From Stromatinia cepivora (lineage: Eukaryota; Ascomycota; Leotiomycetes; Helotiales; Sclerotiniaceae): a stretch of DNA of 64,000 nt. The position numbers and the translations under genes were made by a program. This document shows positions 10,585 through 22,572 of this stretch, one piece after another (positions within the stretch are counted from its first letter, which is position 1; each line of letters begins with the position of its first letter). The notes under the pieces are model-generated. The model was not told the DNA's origin, made no database searches, and was given only the letters and a program-made list of their open reading frames with translations. Where the stretch lies: NCBI GenBank assembly GCA_014898415.1, contig RCTD01000029.1:310001-374000 (forward strand), given 5' to 3'.

Positions 10585-12914
10585 ATGTCGATTGTTGCAG
10601 AGTAAGTGATTTATTGTTTGGAGATGGTTGATGATTTTTTTGATTTTTTTGATTTGTTTGGGTTCTGTTTGGGTTTTTTTTTTTCGCGCGGGGGGGTTTG
10701 TGAGATGAGGGGTTGTTTTTTGGGGATGGGAATAGCTTGGAGAGTTGATGATTTAGTTATTTGTTGATTTGAATTTCCTATAACTCGTTGATTCAATTCT
10801 TCAATTCTATAATGCTGCTTGATTCAACTTCCCATACAAATCACTAACAATATCTGCCACACAGCCAAATTCGAAAAGTCGACGCCCAACTCGACCGCGT
10901 TCAACTTGCGCCCTTTCCATACCCCGCAGATGAGAGCCTTGTCTCTGCGCAACATGCCAAAGTCGCTTCTTCGCAGCGGATAGCTGAGTTACAAGCTCTA
11001 GTTAAGGCACTGAGTACGACGTCGAGTTCTACCGCGCTGCTTTCGGGTTCGAGGATTAGTAGATTGTTGGAGCAGGCTGATTTGAAGGGTGCTGTGCATG
11101 TTGAAGAAAACGAAGATGAGGATGAAGATGAAGATGAGGAAGACGATGAAAGAGAATACGGGGCTAGTAGAGCAGGTGTAAATGCATATTTGAGGAACTA
11201 TGAGAAGGAATTGGAGTGGTTGTTGGTTAGTAAGGCGACGGTGCAGACGTATGGGTTGATATTGAATACGCTGTTGGAACAAACGATTCCGCTGAGCGAT
11301 GATATTTGGTATTGGGATGAAGTACTAGGCTCTTACACATATTCGGGGTTATACACTATACAGACTTCGCCGCAGAGGTTATGGGATTGGGGGAAGGATA
11401 TTTATAGTGATTCAAGGGAGAGATTGGTGCATTTGAAGGAAGCGCCTGGGAGTGCGGTTAGGAAGAGTGGTAGGGATGTGAAAGAGGGGGTTGCGGGGCA
11501 GTGGAGCGTTTTCTATGGGTTGGTGAGGGAGAGTATTAGGGAGAGGAGTGTGGTGGAGGTCCAAAAGAGAGTGATGAGTCCGGTTGCGGTGGGAAGGGCT
11601 AAGGCCAAGATGAATCAGGCTAGGTTAAAGAGGTTCAGAGAGATGGGGGCTAGTGGATTGGGAGTTTTGATGGATGAAGCATTGAGTTTTGATATCGATG
11701 AGGAGGGTGCGGCTTTAAAGGCCGAAGAGTCAGAAAACTCTGAGTGGAAAGATGTGGTGGAAAGGAGTGTAGCACTGATGGATAATGTACTTCGCAATGT
11801 TACCGCTCTCGAACAAGGAGTTTCGGATTTCGAGGATACTGTGTTTGCTAGTGTGGAGGACGATCCAGAGATCTCGAGTACGGATATCTCACCGGAGACA
11901 AGAACCAGCAAGTTGTCCAGAAGATTACAACATATTCTCTCTACGCATGTACCAAAGCATATTGCGAATTCACAAAAGCTTGCTTCAGCATATGGACGAC
12001 CTTCAAGACTCGTTAGATACTGGTTACCAGCTAGCATGTTATTACTTTCCTCTTCGACTATACTGCGGATCTTAGTACACAGAAAAGCAGAGATCATTAC
12101 CTGGATCAGAGAACTCGGATCTACCATTCAAGACTTTTGGATGAATTGGGTAGTTGACCCTACTAGGAAAGTCATTGGGACCATTCGTCATGACAAAGAT
12201 AGCGAGGTAGCCATCATGAGCAAAGAGAGTCTCAGAGGTGACATGGAAAGCCTTGAACGTATGGTGGTAGATTTCGCTCGCGACAATCCTGAAGCTGCAA
12301 ATTATGGAGTTGGCGCTTTAACTGATTCTCAAATCTCTGAAATCAGAGCTAAAGTCAAGGCAGGTGATCTTACACCTGTTCTTCGTGCTTATGAAAAGGA
12401 TATGCAACGTCCATTTGTAGGAACGGTCAGAGGAGATTTGATCAGAACAGTTTTAATTCAAGTGCAAAAGACCAAAGTTGATGTCGAGGTTGCGCTTAGT
12501 GGTATTGATTCGCTGCTTAAAAGTCAAGAACTTGTCTTTGGCTTTGTAGGTCTCACACCAGGTGTTATGGTCTGTTTTGCAGCTTTCAGATATTTTGCAA
12601 CTTTACTCGGCTCACGCAAGGGGCTTCGAAGAGGCGAAAGGGCTGGAAGAACAGCAAGAGTTTTGAGGAATATCGATCGTATCTTAACGATTGCTACGCC
12701 TACGCAAAACAATCTACTCTCATACAAAGACCATGGATTACTATTGTGTGAGGTTCATGTTTTGAGGAAGAGAGCTCATAGTCTATTTCCTGGGGATGTG
12801 GAGAGGGAGTTTTTGGAGGATGTGGGAGATCTTTGTAACATCAATAGTGGTATACAGGTGCAACTTAAAGTTCTGGAGAGAATTAGGTGGAGTTATGGAA
12901 AATGGTTGAGATAG
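10585..12914 (+). CDS. NCA2: NCA2 family protein, control of mitochondrial ATP synthase expression
   Basis: Mitochondrial membrane protein of the Nca2 family, which in yeast is needed for normal levels of the ATP6/ATP8 messenger. Exon 1 is 10585-10601 (MSIVA plus part of D) and exon 2 is 10865-12914; the GTAAGT...CAG intron restores the frame, giving 688 aa against 616 in yeast. An acidic run of Glu/Asp lies near residues 86-102. Likely membrane segments are near 390 (WLPASMLLLSSSTILRILV) and 560 (LVFGFVGLTPGVMVCFAAFR). The C-terminal third carries the conserved domain, including RNIDRILTIATPTQNN and DHGLLLCEVHVLRKRA. The start at 10585 has A at -3, better than the upstream ATG at 10568, which is out of frame. 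Confidence 0.92.
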
Positions 12915-13885
12915 CTTGAAGGAAGGAAAAGGAAAGGTAACAGATTTAGGGGTGTACAGTACCGAAAGAACATATGCATAGCGAGGTGATATTGATAACT
13001 ATACGATTAGATGATGGGATGGGATAAAGGAATAATGAAGTGATGGTCGCAAGGCTCAGAGATTCCAAACTACTGGGTATCGTCGTCCTCGAGTGAAAGT
13101 GTATTACTACTGTATATGTGAAACACTTCCTGACGTTGTACATATTTGTTAATATAGATTTTGTTAGGATCAGTATAACTCTGATACAGTACTGTTGCTA
13201 CACAAGTGAGATTGCACTCAATGCGTAATCTTGACATGCTATATAAGCTTTTAATGAATAGATAAAGAACTGACTATATAACATTTCATTTTAAACCATT
13301 TTCAAATATTCCCCTTGTACCTGACAGATCTTGAACGTTGGCCAACATAACGCCACAGCCAAATTTGGTAGACGCCACATGCTCGGTAGACATACCTAAC
13401 TGATATGATATGAATTCACGACCTAGAACCGGACCTTCCATATCCCGCTCTCTATCAACAATTATCAGGAAAGAACCTTACGATTACTTATTACCTCAAT
13501 CATATTCTGTTGAGATTAATCAAGGTTCTTCATACGGCCAAAAGAGCAATCACAACATTGGCGGAAGGGAAGTGCCGTATAGTGAATCTTGAATCATCCA
13601 AATCGAACTTTTCGAAATCGATATCTCGATATCTCATATTACCTTTTACTCATAAACTTCTTTAAAGTACCTGTCTACGACCCACAACACCCTGTACCCC
13701 ACACCCTTCCAGCGATCTTAATACGGTGGACGAATTTACTTTGGTGAGGTGCAGACCAGACCGAGAACTAAGGACACGGACGAAGTGATCAGATCTTGAG
13801 GATTTGACAACGCCGCACCAACAAGGCTATCCAAATATACGAAAGACGGTACTTGAGTCAACTACTCGAGTGCGATTAATACAAG
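12915..13885. other. NCA2 3' end to Rab gene promoter
   Basis: Close to 1 kb without a supportable gene. It should hold the NCA2 3' end and the promoter and leader of the Rab GTPase gene. A 60-codon open frame at 13410 has no recognisable features and is not annotated. Confidence 0.5.
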
Positions 13886-14876
13886 ATGGCCGGGACGAGG
13901 AATTACGATTTTTTGGTATGTTCTGTTTTCTTTGGTTTGATTTGGTTGCTTGGTTTGGTGGTTGCTGTTTGTTGTTCACCCTTCAATCTAATCAATCTAT
14001 CAATCTATCTATCTCTACCCTCTACTTCCCCTATCCTATTCCAACTCCCAACCTCACATACGAATAACAATACAAATGCAAATACAAATTCTAATGACAT
14101 TATGTACACCAACAGATTAAACTCCTCTTGATAGGCGATTCGGGCGTTGGAAAATCATGCTGTCTCTTGCGTTTCAGTGAGGATAGTTTCACACCTTCTT
14201 TCATCACTACTATTGGAATTGATTTCAAGATTCGTACGATTGAACTTGATGGGAAGAGGGTGAAGTTGCAGATCTGGGATACGGCGGGTCAGGAGAGGTT
14301 TAGGACGATTACCACGGCGTATTATAGGGGGGCTATGGGCATTTTGCTTGTTTATGATGTTACGGATGAGAGGTCTTTTACTAGTAGGTTATCCTTTTCG
14401 TTTGTGTTTGGGGATAGGGTTTGAGGAAATGAGGAAGATGTTATGGGATTGTGGAGACAAAATGGATGAATGTTATGCTGTTTGAGCAATTAGCGAATTG
14501 AGGCGGGATGGCAGATTTGAGCGTCAGTCTTCACAAGAAACTCTACTAACAACCCACTTCAGATATCCGCACCTGGTTCAGCAACGTCGAACAACATGCA
14601 ACCGAAGGCGTAAACAAGATCCTCATAGGCAACAAATGCGATTGGGAAGATAAACGAGTTGTATCGACTGAACGCGGTCAACAATTAGCTGATGAACTTG
14701 GCATTCCTTTCCTTGAGGTCTCGGCCAAGAGTAACATTAATGTGGAGAAAGCATTCTATAGTTTGGCGGCAGATATCAAGAAGAGAATCGTGGATACGAG
14801 TAAGATAGATCAGGCAACGCAGCAGGGTGTAGATGTAGGTGGTCAGGGTGGTGGAAATGGGAGCAAATGTTGTTAG
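13886..14876 (+). CDS. SEC4: Rab GTPase of the Sec4/Rab8 class
   Basis: Small GTPase that drives post-Golgi secretory vesicles to the plasma membrane, at the hyphal tip in fungi. Three exons (13886-13915, 14116-14383, 14563-14876) give 203 aa. The P-loop GDSGVGKS spans residues 17-24. Switch I shows [10 protein letters not shown], the G3 motif is [20 protein letters not shown] (typical of Sec4/Rab8), G4 is GNKCD and G5 is SAK. The last residues KCC are a double-geranylgeranylation signal. The first ten codons are alone in exon 1, and intron 1 is 200 nt. The sequence between G4 and G5 ([19 protein letters not shown]) also fits the SrgA/Sec4 group better than Ypt1. Confidence 0.95.
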
Positions 14877-15271
14877 AGGGGCTATGTATGTTTGTGGATG
14901 GAGGATAGACGTCGTCATATGAAGTTCTGATGAGAAGAGTAAATGGAGGAGGGCAACAAGAAGAAATACTTTTATGATTCATAGAGGAGAGGAGAGGAGA
15001 GGAGAGACCGAGGAAATGGTTGAGCACAGTGCAAAAGTAAGATAATGGTGCTATTGTGCTGGTGGTGCATAACGTAACCATTGCTTGCTTACTTACTTGT
15101 TTACTTTACACCTTTTTAAGAGAGCAGCTTATTTAGTTTATGAGAGCCGGAGTTGGGTCATGTGCGTATTTTATATGGTAGTAAATTGATTGGCGTGTTT
15201 TTTTTTTGTGTTTTTTTTTTTCTTTCTTTGGATTTTTGTGTGATTTTTGTGATGGTGTGTGATTATAATGT

Positions 15272-15389
15272 GGTGATGGTGATGATGGTGATGATGGTGA
15301 TGATGGTGATGATGGTGATGATGGTGATGATGGTGATGATGGTGATGATGGTGATGATGGTGATGATGGTGATGATGGTGATGATGGTT
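15272..15389. repeat. 9-bp minisatellite (GGTGATGAT)n
   Basis: About 13 copies of GGTGATGAT in nearly perfect tandem order, which marks it as young or actively homogenised. It translates to poly-His on one strand and Met/Val runs on the other, but neither frame looks like a gene. It sits about 400 bp past the Rab stop codon. Confidence 0.9.
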
Positions 15390-15634
15390 AGGAGGGATCA
15401 TGAGTATTAGATATTGTGGATGTAGGATAGGGGAAGGGGGCTATGGGAAGGTGGGTGTGGGAAAGAGGTGAGGATGAGGATGAGATGAGGACGTGGGAAG
15501 GGGGATATGGGATGAAGTGGGATATGAGGTTGATATATATTTTAATGAAATCTGCTTTTCTTTTTGTAATAGTATTATATATAGTATATAGTCTGTGATT
15601 TTCTCTATATTCCGGATAAAAAGTTACAAAATTA

Positions 15635-15644
15635 TACCTAGGTA
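15635..15644. repeat. TACCTAGGTA palindrome, copy 1
   Basis: Perfect 10-bp palindrome, one of four identical copies in this window, all in intergenic DNA. Confidence 0.7.
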
Positions 15645-15998
15645 GATAGATGATCTTAATATCTACCTCTGTAATGTGTGAAATATAGGTAGTGTCACAA
15701 TGTATTCATTGCATGATATATGGTATACAAGTCTTCTTTCCTTCTTGTCCATCTTTATATCTTATTACGCTATTGATGTTTTCTCCTTTCCTCAGAATGT
15801 TTCTCATTGCTTGTCACCATCTAGGTTTTATCCGTCTAAGTATTGTAATGCCAAAAGGAAAAGTTCCTTCGACTTTAACTTGTTTACAAGTAATTACTCA
15901 TTACTGATATCATTTCTGTAGAATTCTTTCAAAGATTCTTTCTCTCCTATACCAGTATGTCCTCTATTTCCTACATCTCCTCTATTCCTTCTAAACCC

Positions 15999-17380
15999 CT
16001 ACCACATAATCTCAGCATTAACAATAGGAGGAGGTTCATCCCCCTCCTTATACTCCTTCTGCAGCGGACAAGGCCTCTTATGCCACTCTCTCACAAACCG
16101 TCTCGCTTCCGCTCTATCCATAAACGATAATATATATCTTGCGCTTGTATTATAAGCTTTTTGTCTTCCAATACTATTTTCCCCTCGATATCCCGTTTCA
16201 GATCCGACATTTAATTTTTCGCCAACCCGAATGATGGCTCCTTCGCGGGCGAAACGCCAATGCAGGTTACGACGTTTTCCATCTGTGTCGAGAATTTCTC
16301 GGAGGCCCCAGGAACTGAGCCCGATAGATGGGATGGTGATGGTGAAAAGGATAGTGTCTTGTGCTTGAGATTGAGAGCGCGAGTTTGTGAGGGTGAGTGG
16401 GGAACCAGTTGTTAGGAGGGTGGTTATAGCTGGGCGGTAGGGTTTTGGGAGGATGCGAAGAGAGAGACGAGTGTAAGGGGGGATGAGGGTGAAATTTCGC
16501 AGCAGCGATTGAAGTTCTTTGGGCGAATGGGGAAGGGTTGAAGGGGGGCGATTGGGATTTGAGGGGAATGCATTTGGGAGGGGGACGCTGTTGGATTGGT
16601 AGGTTCGGGACATGGTGTGCAGTTCGATGGTACGGTGAAAATAGGCAAGGGCTGCAGCGCGTGAGGAGAAGAGTATGAAGTAGTGACCTAAAGCTTCGAG
16701 GGTTTGAGGATCGCGGCCGGGAATTACTGGTTGAGTAGTTAGGTAAGTTTGCGAGCTTGTACACATATCAATGGACATAAACTCAGGGAGTAAAAGGTCA
16801 GAGAAATAAACAACTTACTCTTAATAATCCCACTAGTCCATCCCTCAATATGTTCACCTCTTGGACTCAACCTAAAAAAATCACTCTCCTCCAAAGTCTT
16901 ACTCGCACAATTCAAAATCAAAACACTAGCTTCCCGTCTCTGAACCGCATCTTCCTCTTCCCTTCCCCTTTCTTTCCCCACTAAATTCCAATCCTTCCTC
17001 TCCTTCTCTGCAGCTCGTCGCCGCACTTCCGCTTCGTCGAATGTCTCAATATTAGATGTCCAGTCAAATGTAGGTAATTTTGGAAATTTTGAAGGTGAAG
17101 GATGTTTGAAGCGTTTTGATGGTGTTGTAGAGGGAGGAGGTATTTGTTGTTCCTCGGGAAAGAGCTCTTCGAAGAGAGATGTGGGTGGTTTGATAGGGGA
17201 AGTAAGGTCGAGACGTCGCGCTCCGAAGAGAGATTCACCTCGTGGTTTTGGGGGCTCTCCATTGCGCTTGTGAATGCGCGTCTTTTGATATATGTGACGG
17301 CGTTGAAAGAGACATTGCAGTTGGCGGGTGGTCCATGATGGGATGAGGAATGATGGGGGTAGTGAGCGGGAGAAGGGCAT
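15999..17380 (-). CDS. Conserved fungal protein of unknown function, likely mitochondrial
   Basis: I do not recognise a named family. Two exons (16819-17380 and 15999-16726) join in phase 1 through a GTAAGT...CAG intron, giving 429 aa. The ATG at 17380 is the first in frame and opens a basic, Ser/Arg-rich, acid-poor N terminus (MPFSRSLPPSFLIPSW) typical of mitochondrial presequences. A Pro/Lys-rich linker and a Glu/Arg helix (about 120-155) follow. Two blocks, EASVLILNCASKTLEESDFF...EALGHYFILFSSRAAALAYF and ARYILSFMDRAEARRFVREW, have the beta-alpha-beta look of degenerate RRM folds. That is inference only; a mitochondrial RNA or ribosome role would fit but is not shown. The gene is divergent from AFG2, with 326 bp between the start codons. 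Confidence 0.75.
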
Positions 17381-17706
17381 TGGTGGTAATGAGGGGATGA
17401 ATGTAGGAGGGGTCAAGGCTGCAGATATGGGGAAAATTAATTGGCCTTACGGATGTATTTTGGTTCACCGCCTTTAAATTCAAAGATTACTCCGTAGTTT
17501 GATGGCAGAACTAAGCAGTGATGGAAATTTTAAGCATATACCCATGTTCCTTGGCAAGGCTAATGATAATTTTATTTACTTTTGCCCCTCCATTATTGAC
17601 GAGCTTTTTTTATTATTTTCCCCTCCTTTATTTACTTTCTTCAAATCTAGGAAATTGATCTTATAATTATTTGATTCAATTGGGAACATTCAAATAGCAG
17701 GTCAAT
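17381..17706. promoter_or_regulatory. Shared divergent promoter, unknown gene / AFG2
   Basis: Only 326 bp separate the two divergent start codons, so both promoters must lie here. The AFG2-proximal half is rich in T and C tracts (TTTTTTATTATTTTCCCC-like), a common feature of fungal promoters. I could not assign a specific binding site. Confidence 0.5.
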
Positions 17707-20075
17707 ATGGCACCTGAACCCAAAATTCTGGAATTAAAAGTTCGCCCATATCAAGCACAATCTCAAGAAAGACCGGATTTCAAAAACGTAGCACGTGTAT
17801 ATGTCTGTACAGATGTTCTTTTAGATCTTCAAATCAAAAATGGGGAAACATGCTATCTATGGAAGAGCTCCGAGGGGGAACATACAAGACGAGAGGCGGT
17901 GATTTGGTTGGCCACGGAAAAGTTAAGTAGGAAAGTGGTCCAAGTCAGTAAGGCTTTCCAGGAGGCATGTGGGTTTAAATTGAGTGATGATGTGATCATT
18001 GCTAGAGCAGGAAAGTTGGAGGTTGCGAAGGATATTCTGATTAAGGATGTCGGTATGGTTGAAGGGGTTATGCGAGAGTTGAGTGGGGATGTTAGAATTG
18101 GTTGGCGCTGCATTTTGGAGGATCTTTTTGGTAGGGATTTCTTCTATTGTTTCCTCTCTTTCATTTTCCACTTTCAAAGGGTCGAGGGTCGTTGTTTTCA
18201 TGTGTTTACTGCAAGTTCAGTGCAGAGCTGACGAGATTGCAGCTCGCGCTGAGTTGATTTACCCTGGCATGACATTTAGAGATGTGATGTACAGAAGAGA
18301 AAAGCGAACCTTTGAAGTTTTCTCTATAGATGGATCGAAATCTGGTGTTTCTAGCTTTTTTGATGATGGATCATCTTCTGTTAAGATTGCAACAATTGCA
18401 GAAATCAGTGGAGCCATACTGGCCGCAAGCAATGTTGAGCAAAAACCTCTTCAAGTTGTTGACATTGCCGGCATCGATCAAGCTCTTGGAAAACTGAACA
18501 AATTCTTGAGTAATTTCAACCGTCAGTTTCACTTCACCAAAGTTCGTAGGTCACCTGCTGTTCTTCTACATGGTGGAAGGGGAACGGGCAAAACGTTCGT
18601 CCTGGACAAACTCGCCAGTACAGAATGGGGCAAGGTTCGCAAAATCGATCGTAAAACCAAACCTTCGGAAGTCCAGAAGATTTTTAAGGACTCAAAGATC
18701 AACCAGCCAAGTATTATAATCATAGATGATCTTGAATCTGTGGTTACTAAGGGTGGTGAACCACTGCTAGATATTACAGAGGCTATTTGTGAGGGGTTAG
18801 AAGATCTTGCTAAGGATGAGCCTTTAAACTCTTTACCACAAGTCGTCGTGGCGGCGGCAACATCTGATATGCTTAAAATTCCTGCTTCATTACGAAAGCG
18901 AGGTAGGTTCACTACAGCTATTTCTCTACCAGTTCCAGATGCAGCTGCGAGGAAAGCTATTCTCAAGTCTCTAAATCCTCAAATGTGCCCTGAAACCCGG
19001 GATGAGATTCTCCATGATCTTGGAGAACGAACACATGCATATACACCAGAAGATCTCGCCCTTCTGTTAGATGAAGCACACATTTTTGCGGAAGATAAGT
19101 TAGATGGAGAGAACTTGCCGGAGCAAAAGTTCATCGTTAAAGAGGATATCGAGCATGCACTCCTGGAGGTAAGGCCAAGTGCAATGCATGATATTACTTT
19201 GCGACCACCTAAGGTTAAATGGAGTGACATTGGAGGACAAGATAAAGTCAAAGAGGCTATTCAGCTTGCAATCGAGACACCTTTCCACGTAAGTTCTTTT
19301 CTATCTGAAGGCTTCACGTTCTTAGTCCAAAGTACTAACAATATTCCAGTACCAAGAGATCATGCAAGACTTTGGCCGTTCCCCAACGAAAGGTCTTCTC
19401 CTCTATGGACCTCCCGGATGTTCCAAAACACTCACCGCCCAAGCCGTTGCTACTGAAATGGGCTTCAATTTCTTTGCTGTCAAAGGTGCCGAACTTCTTT
19501 CCAAGTATGTCGGTGACTCCGAACGAGCTGTTCGAAACGTATTTTCCCGTGCACGCGCCGCAGCTCCAAGTATTATCTTCTTTGATGAAATCGAGTCCAT
19601 TGGTGGGAAGAGAGATGGTAAGAATTCGAATAATGGAGTCAACGTTCTTACTACTTTACTCAACGAAATGGATGGAATTGAGAGTTTAAAGGGTGTTACC
19701 GTACTCGCTGCAACCAATAAACCCCAAGATCTCGACTTAGCACTTCTTCGACCAGGTCGCTTCGATGAACTTATCTATGTTGCGCCACCGGACCTTGCTG
19801 GTCGGGAAGCCATCATTCGTGCTAGACAACGCGAATCTACTATGGCAAAAGACGTTGATATAGCCGAACTTGCTCGTTTAACAGAGGGGTATTCTGGAGC
19901 GGAAATGGTGAGTATTTGTCAGAAAGCCTTTGATGCGGCTATTGAAAGACGTAAAAAGAATGGGACGATGGAACCGGCAGTTATGAACGACTTCTTGACG
20001 GCCATGCCGAAGATTAAGAGACAGATAACTCCGGATATGGTGGAGGAATTTGAGAGATGGGCCAAGGGAGAATAG
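17707..20075 (+). CDS. AFG2: AFG2/DRG1 AAA ATPase, 60S ribosome maturation
   Basis: Type II AAA ATPase of the Cdc48 group. In yeast, Drg1/Afg2 strips Rlp24 from cytoplasmic pre-60S particles. My model has exons 17707-18130, 18216-19288 and 19350-20075, giving 740 aa (yeast 780). The N-terminal domain is the Cdc48-like adaptor region. D1 has a P-loop GGRGTGKT near residue 260 and a Walker B IIIIDDLES, with Asp where many AAA domains have the catalytic Glu. D2 has GPPGCSKT at 519-526, the AFG2-type loop, with IIFFDEIES and an arginine-finger region LLRPGRFDE. The acceptor of intron 1 is uncertain: AAG at 18215 or GAG at 18227 both keep frame and differ by four residues. The gene shares a promoter region with the unknown gene to its left. 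Confidence 0.93.
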
Positions 20076-21506
20076 TCCGGAATTGCTATTTGGTGTACTG
20101 TACAATCTCTTGTGGAACAATAAGAAGTATAAATAGGTATAGAATATGAAGGCACAAATATACCATAAGAATTATGTAATTTTTCGCACCATAATCTGCG
20201 TTGGACATTTGCCCTTATTCATCACCCTTTCTCTTGTAGATACTTGCAATCATCAATAATACCCCAGATATTTAAAAGCTTTATAAGTATAATTTCTAAT
20301 TTTCTGCAATGTTTTCTTATATCTCACTCATAATTACTTTCTTTTAAGTATCGATGATAGTGATGATTAGATTAGATATTGAAAAGTCTTACGAGTAATT
20401 ATAATAGTTCTATATTGATTTCTTAATCCTTCAAAACTATTGCTACCCTCGATAATAAGGTAGTCTCGATGTTAGGAAGCTTAACCTCAGCCTTTTTTTA
20501 ATAATAGATATCTAAATTGTCCAATTGGGATTAGGATTAGGATAATGAAAGGTACAATCCAGGATATGTTACAGGGAACTTCCAATGGAATCTATCCTGT
20601 GGATAAACTCTGGGGATTTCGATGTTTGCCTGATACCTGGATTGGAGTGATTTTAGGAATTATATTCCTCATCACGAATTGAACTGCTTACTTAGCTTGT
20701 ATCGATGCCCTGGCGTTCTTATGTTTCTAGTGCTTTTACTGATATGTCATTATGTTACACATCGTGTAAGATGTTAGCTGCATATACAACAATGTTTTCG
20801 GAGCTTTTCTTTTCCTCAGAAAAGGTTATAGTCTAATATTAGAACTACCTACCTAGTACGCACTTCAAATGTTTGATATAGGTTTTTACTTTTCATTTTA
20901 ATCGGGACGATGACATTAAATTCAACTCTAATACGCTTTCGAGGTATACATTTCGCATGTCAAGTACTCAAGTGCTGAGGAAGGTAAGATTAATATTAAC
21001 AAAGGTTACGTCATGCATTAGTCGCAGTTCTAGCCTACATACCCGCGTACCTGGCTAAACCAATCATGGCAGTTCTTTTTGTTAGTACATAGAAATGATA
21101 GGATGATTTTAGAGGGGAATCACATGTGAGGTTATTGTTTGGCATTACATCACTATTTTTCTCCATCGGAGGAACCCATATGCAGGACATCACATGTGCA
21201 ATAAGACAGAGCATGTGAAGAAGGAATGGGATCGCTATATATGACTACCTCCTACATTTACTCCTTTTGAAGAATGAGAATAAGGACAAGAGGGAATTGA
21301 AATACCTAGTACTTCTTTTTACGAAATTGTTGTGGAGATATTATTACGAAAGTGAAGAAAGTTGATTCTGATTTTAATTTTTGATATTCATTTTGATATC
21401 GATATTTGATTCTCCAAAAAAGTCATAGAAAGAGAATATTCAATTGGATCGATCACGGAATCAAAATCAAAATCAAGATCAAGAAAAAGGAGAAAATAAA
21501 GAAAAA
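20076..21506. other. AFG2 3' end to caleosin promoter
   Basis: About 1.4 kb, mostly AT-rich and gene-free, apart from a 45-codon caleosin-like fragment at 20545-20682 listed separately. The segment closest to 21507 is purine-rich and probably the caleosin leader. Confidence 0.5.
20545..20682 (+). pseudogene. Orphan caleosin-like fragment
   Basis: A 45-codon open frame reads NGIYPVDKLWGFRCL followed by a hydrophobic run WIGVILGIIFLI. This parallels the caleosin gene 1.4 kb downstream, where DGIIWPQDTYTGFRRL is followed by LLALLAVLIIHAN: the end of the EF-hand loop, a P-x-D-x-x-x-G-F-R motif, then the membrane segment. Nothing upstream or downstream continues the family, so I read it as a relic of a second caleosin. 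The match is short, and chance similarity is possible. Confidence 0.35.
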
Positions 21507-22572
21507 ATGGCACCAGCAGTTGTAGAAGAGAAGAATGGAAAGGGACCTGGGTTTCAGATGGCGATTAAAGAGTGTGCGGTTACGGAAGAGCGGATGCCGT
21601 TTATTGAGAGGGGGGAGGAGAAGAAATTGAGGGATCCGGGTGGGTGCTTTTTTTGTTTGAGGTTTTGTGTGATGGAGGAGAGGAGAGGTTTTTTATGAGG
21701 AGTGGAGGATCTGAGTATTTGAGAGAGGATTGAAAGAAGGGAGATGTAAGAGAGTTTTACTAATTTGAGGGGATAATAGGAACTGCGAGAGCAAATCAAG
21801 CAGCATCTGTTGAAGCACCATATGGAACACAGAAAGACAATTACGCTAATCGCAATAAACATCTAACAGTTCGTTTCCTCCTTTTTCGCTTCCTTCTTCC
21901 TCACTTCATATCTTCATATCCTCTCCTCTCCTCCTCATCTCCACCCTACTAACCCCACCCCAGGTCCTCCAACAACACATCTCCTTCTTCGACCCTGACT
22001 CCGACGGCATAATCTGGCCCCAAGACACCTACACCGGTTTCCGTCGTCTAACCTACACTCCGCTCCTCGCCCTCCTCGCCGTCCTAATCATCCATGCCAA
22101 TCTTTCCTATCCGACTCTCCCACCCGGATCATGGATTCCGGATATATTCTTCCGCATCTGGACAGAAAGAATTCATAAAGACAAACATGGGAGTGATTCG
22201 GGAACGTATGATCATGAGGGTCGATTTGTCCCGCAGAAGTTTGAGGACATTTTTAGCAAATATGCGACGGGTGATAAGGAGTCGATTTCTATGGGTGAGG
22301 TGTTTGAGTACATGAAGGGGCAGAGATGTATTATGGATCCGATTGGGTGGGGAGGTGCGCTTTTTGAATGTAAGTTTACTTGTGTCTTTTTTAGTGAGAG
22401 GTGGAAATCTGTGATGGTGAATGGGAGGTTGTGCTAATGGTTAAAAGGGCTCGCGACGTGGATTTTGTTGTGGCCAGAAGATGGAAGGATGAAAAAAGAA
22501 GATATTAGGAGGATTTATGATGGAAGTCTTTTCTATGAGATTGCTGCTAGGAATGAGAGGAAGAAAGCTTAA
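21507..22572 (+). CDS. Caleosin, lipid-droplet calcium-binding peroxygenase family
   Basis: Caleosins sit on lipid droplets or ER membrane; several have haem-dependent peroxygenase activity. Four exons (21507-21639, 21780-21868, 21964-22369, 22448-22572) give 250 aa. Residues 75-95 contain the single EF-hand FFDPDSDGIIWPQD preceded by the conserved His in QQHISFF. A membrane segment (TPLLALLAVLIIHANL) leads to the proline-knot-like PTLPPGSWIP. Then comes the family signature RIHKDKHGSDSGTYDHEGRF, where His is a likely haem ligand. The C terminus EDIRRIYDGSLFYEIA is also typical. The start at 21507 is the first ATG in frame. The gene faces the pterin dehydratase gene, 411 bp between stops. Confidence 0.93.

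Larger units (their letters stand above)
14877..15998. other. Convergent spacer with minisatellite
   Basis: Lies between the stop codons of the Rab gene and the facing unknown gene. It contains a GGAGA pentamer run near 14984-15006, T-rich tracts, the 9-bp minisatellite at 15272-15389 and one TACCTAGGTA palindrome at 15635. No gene seen. Confidence 0.5.

Noticed and set aside
11615..12127. 170-codon minus-strand frame
   Set aside because: Antisense shadow of NCA2, Ser-rich, with no domain.
15171..15401. Poly-His frame on the minus strand
   Set aside because: Product of the GGTGATGAT minisatellite, not a gene.
18529..18966. 145-codon minus-strand frame
   Set aside because: Antisense to the D1 ATPase domain of AFG2; no independent support.
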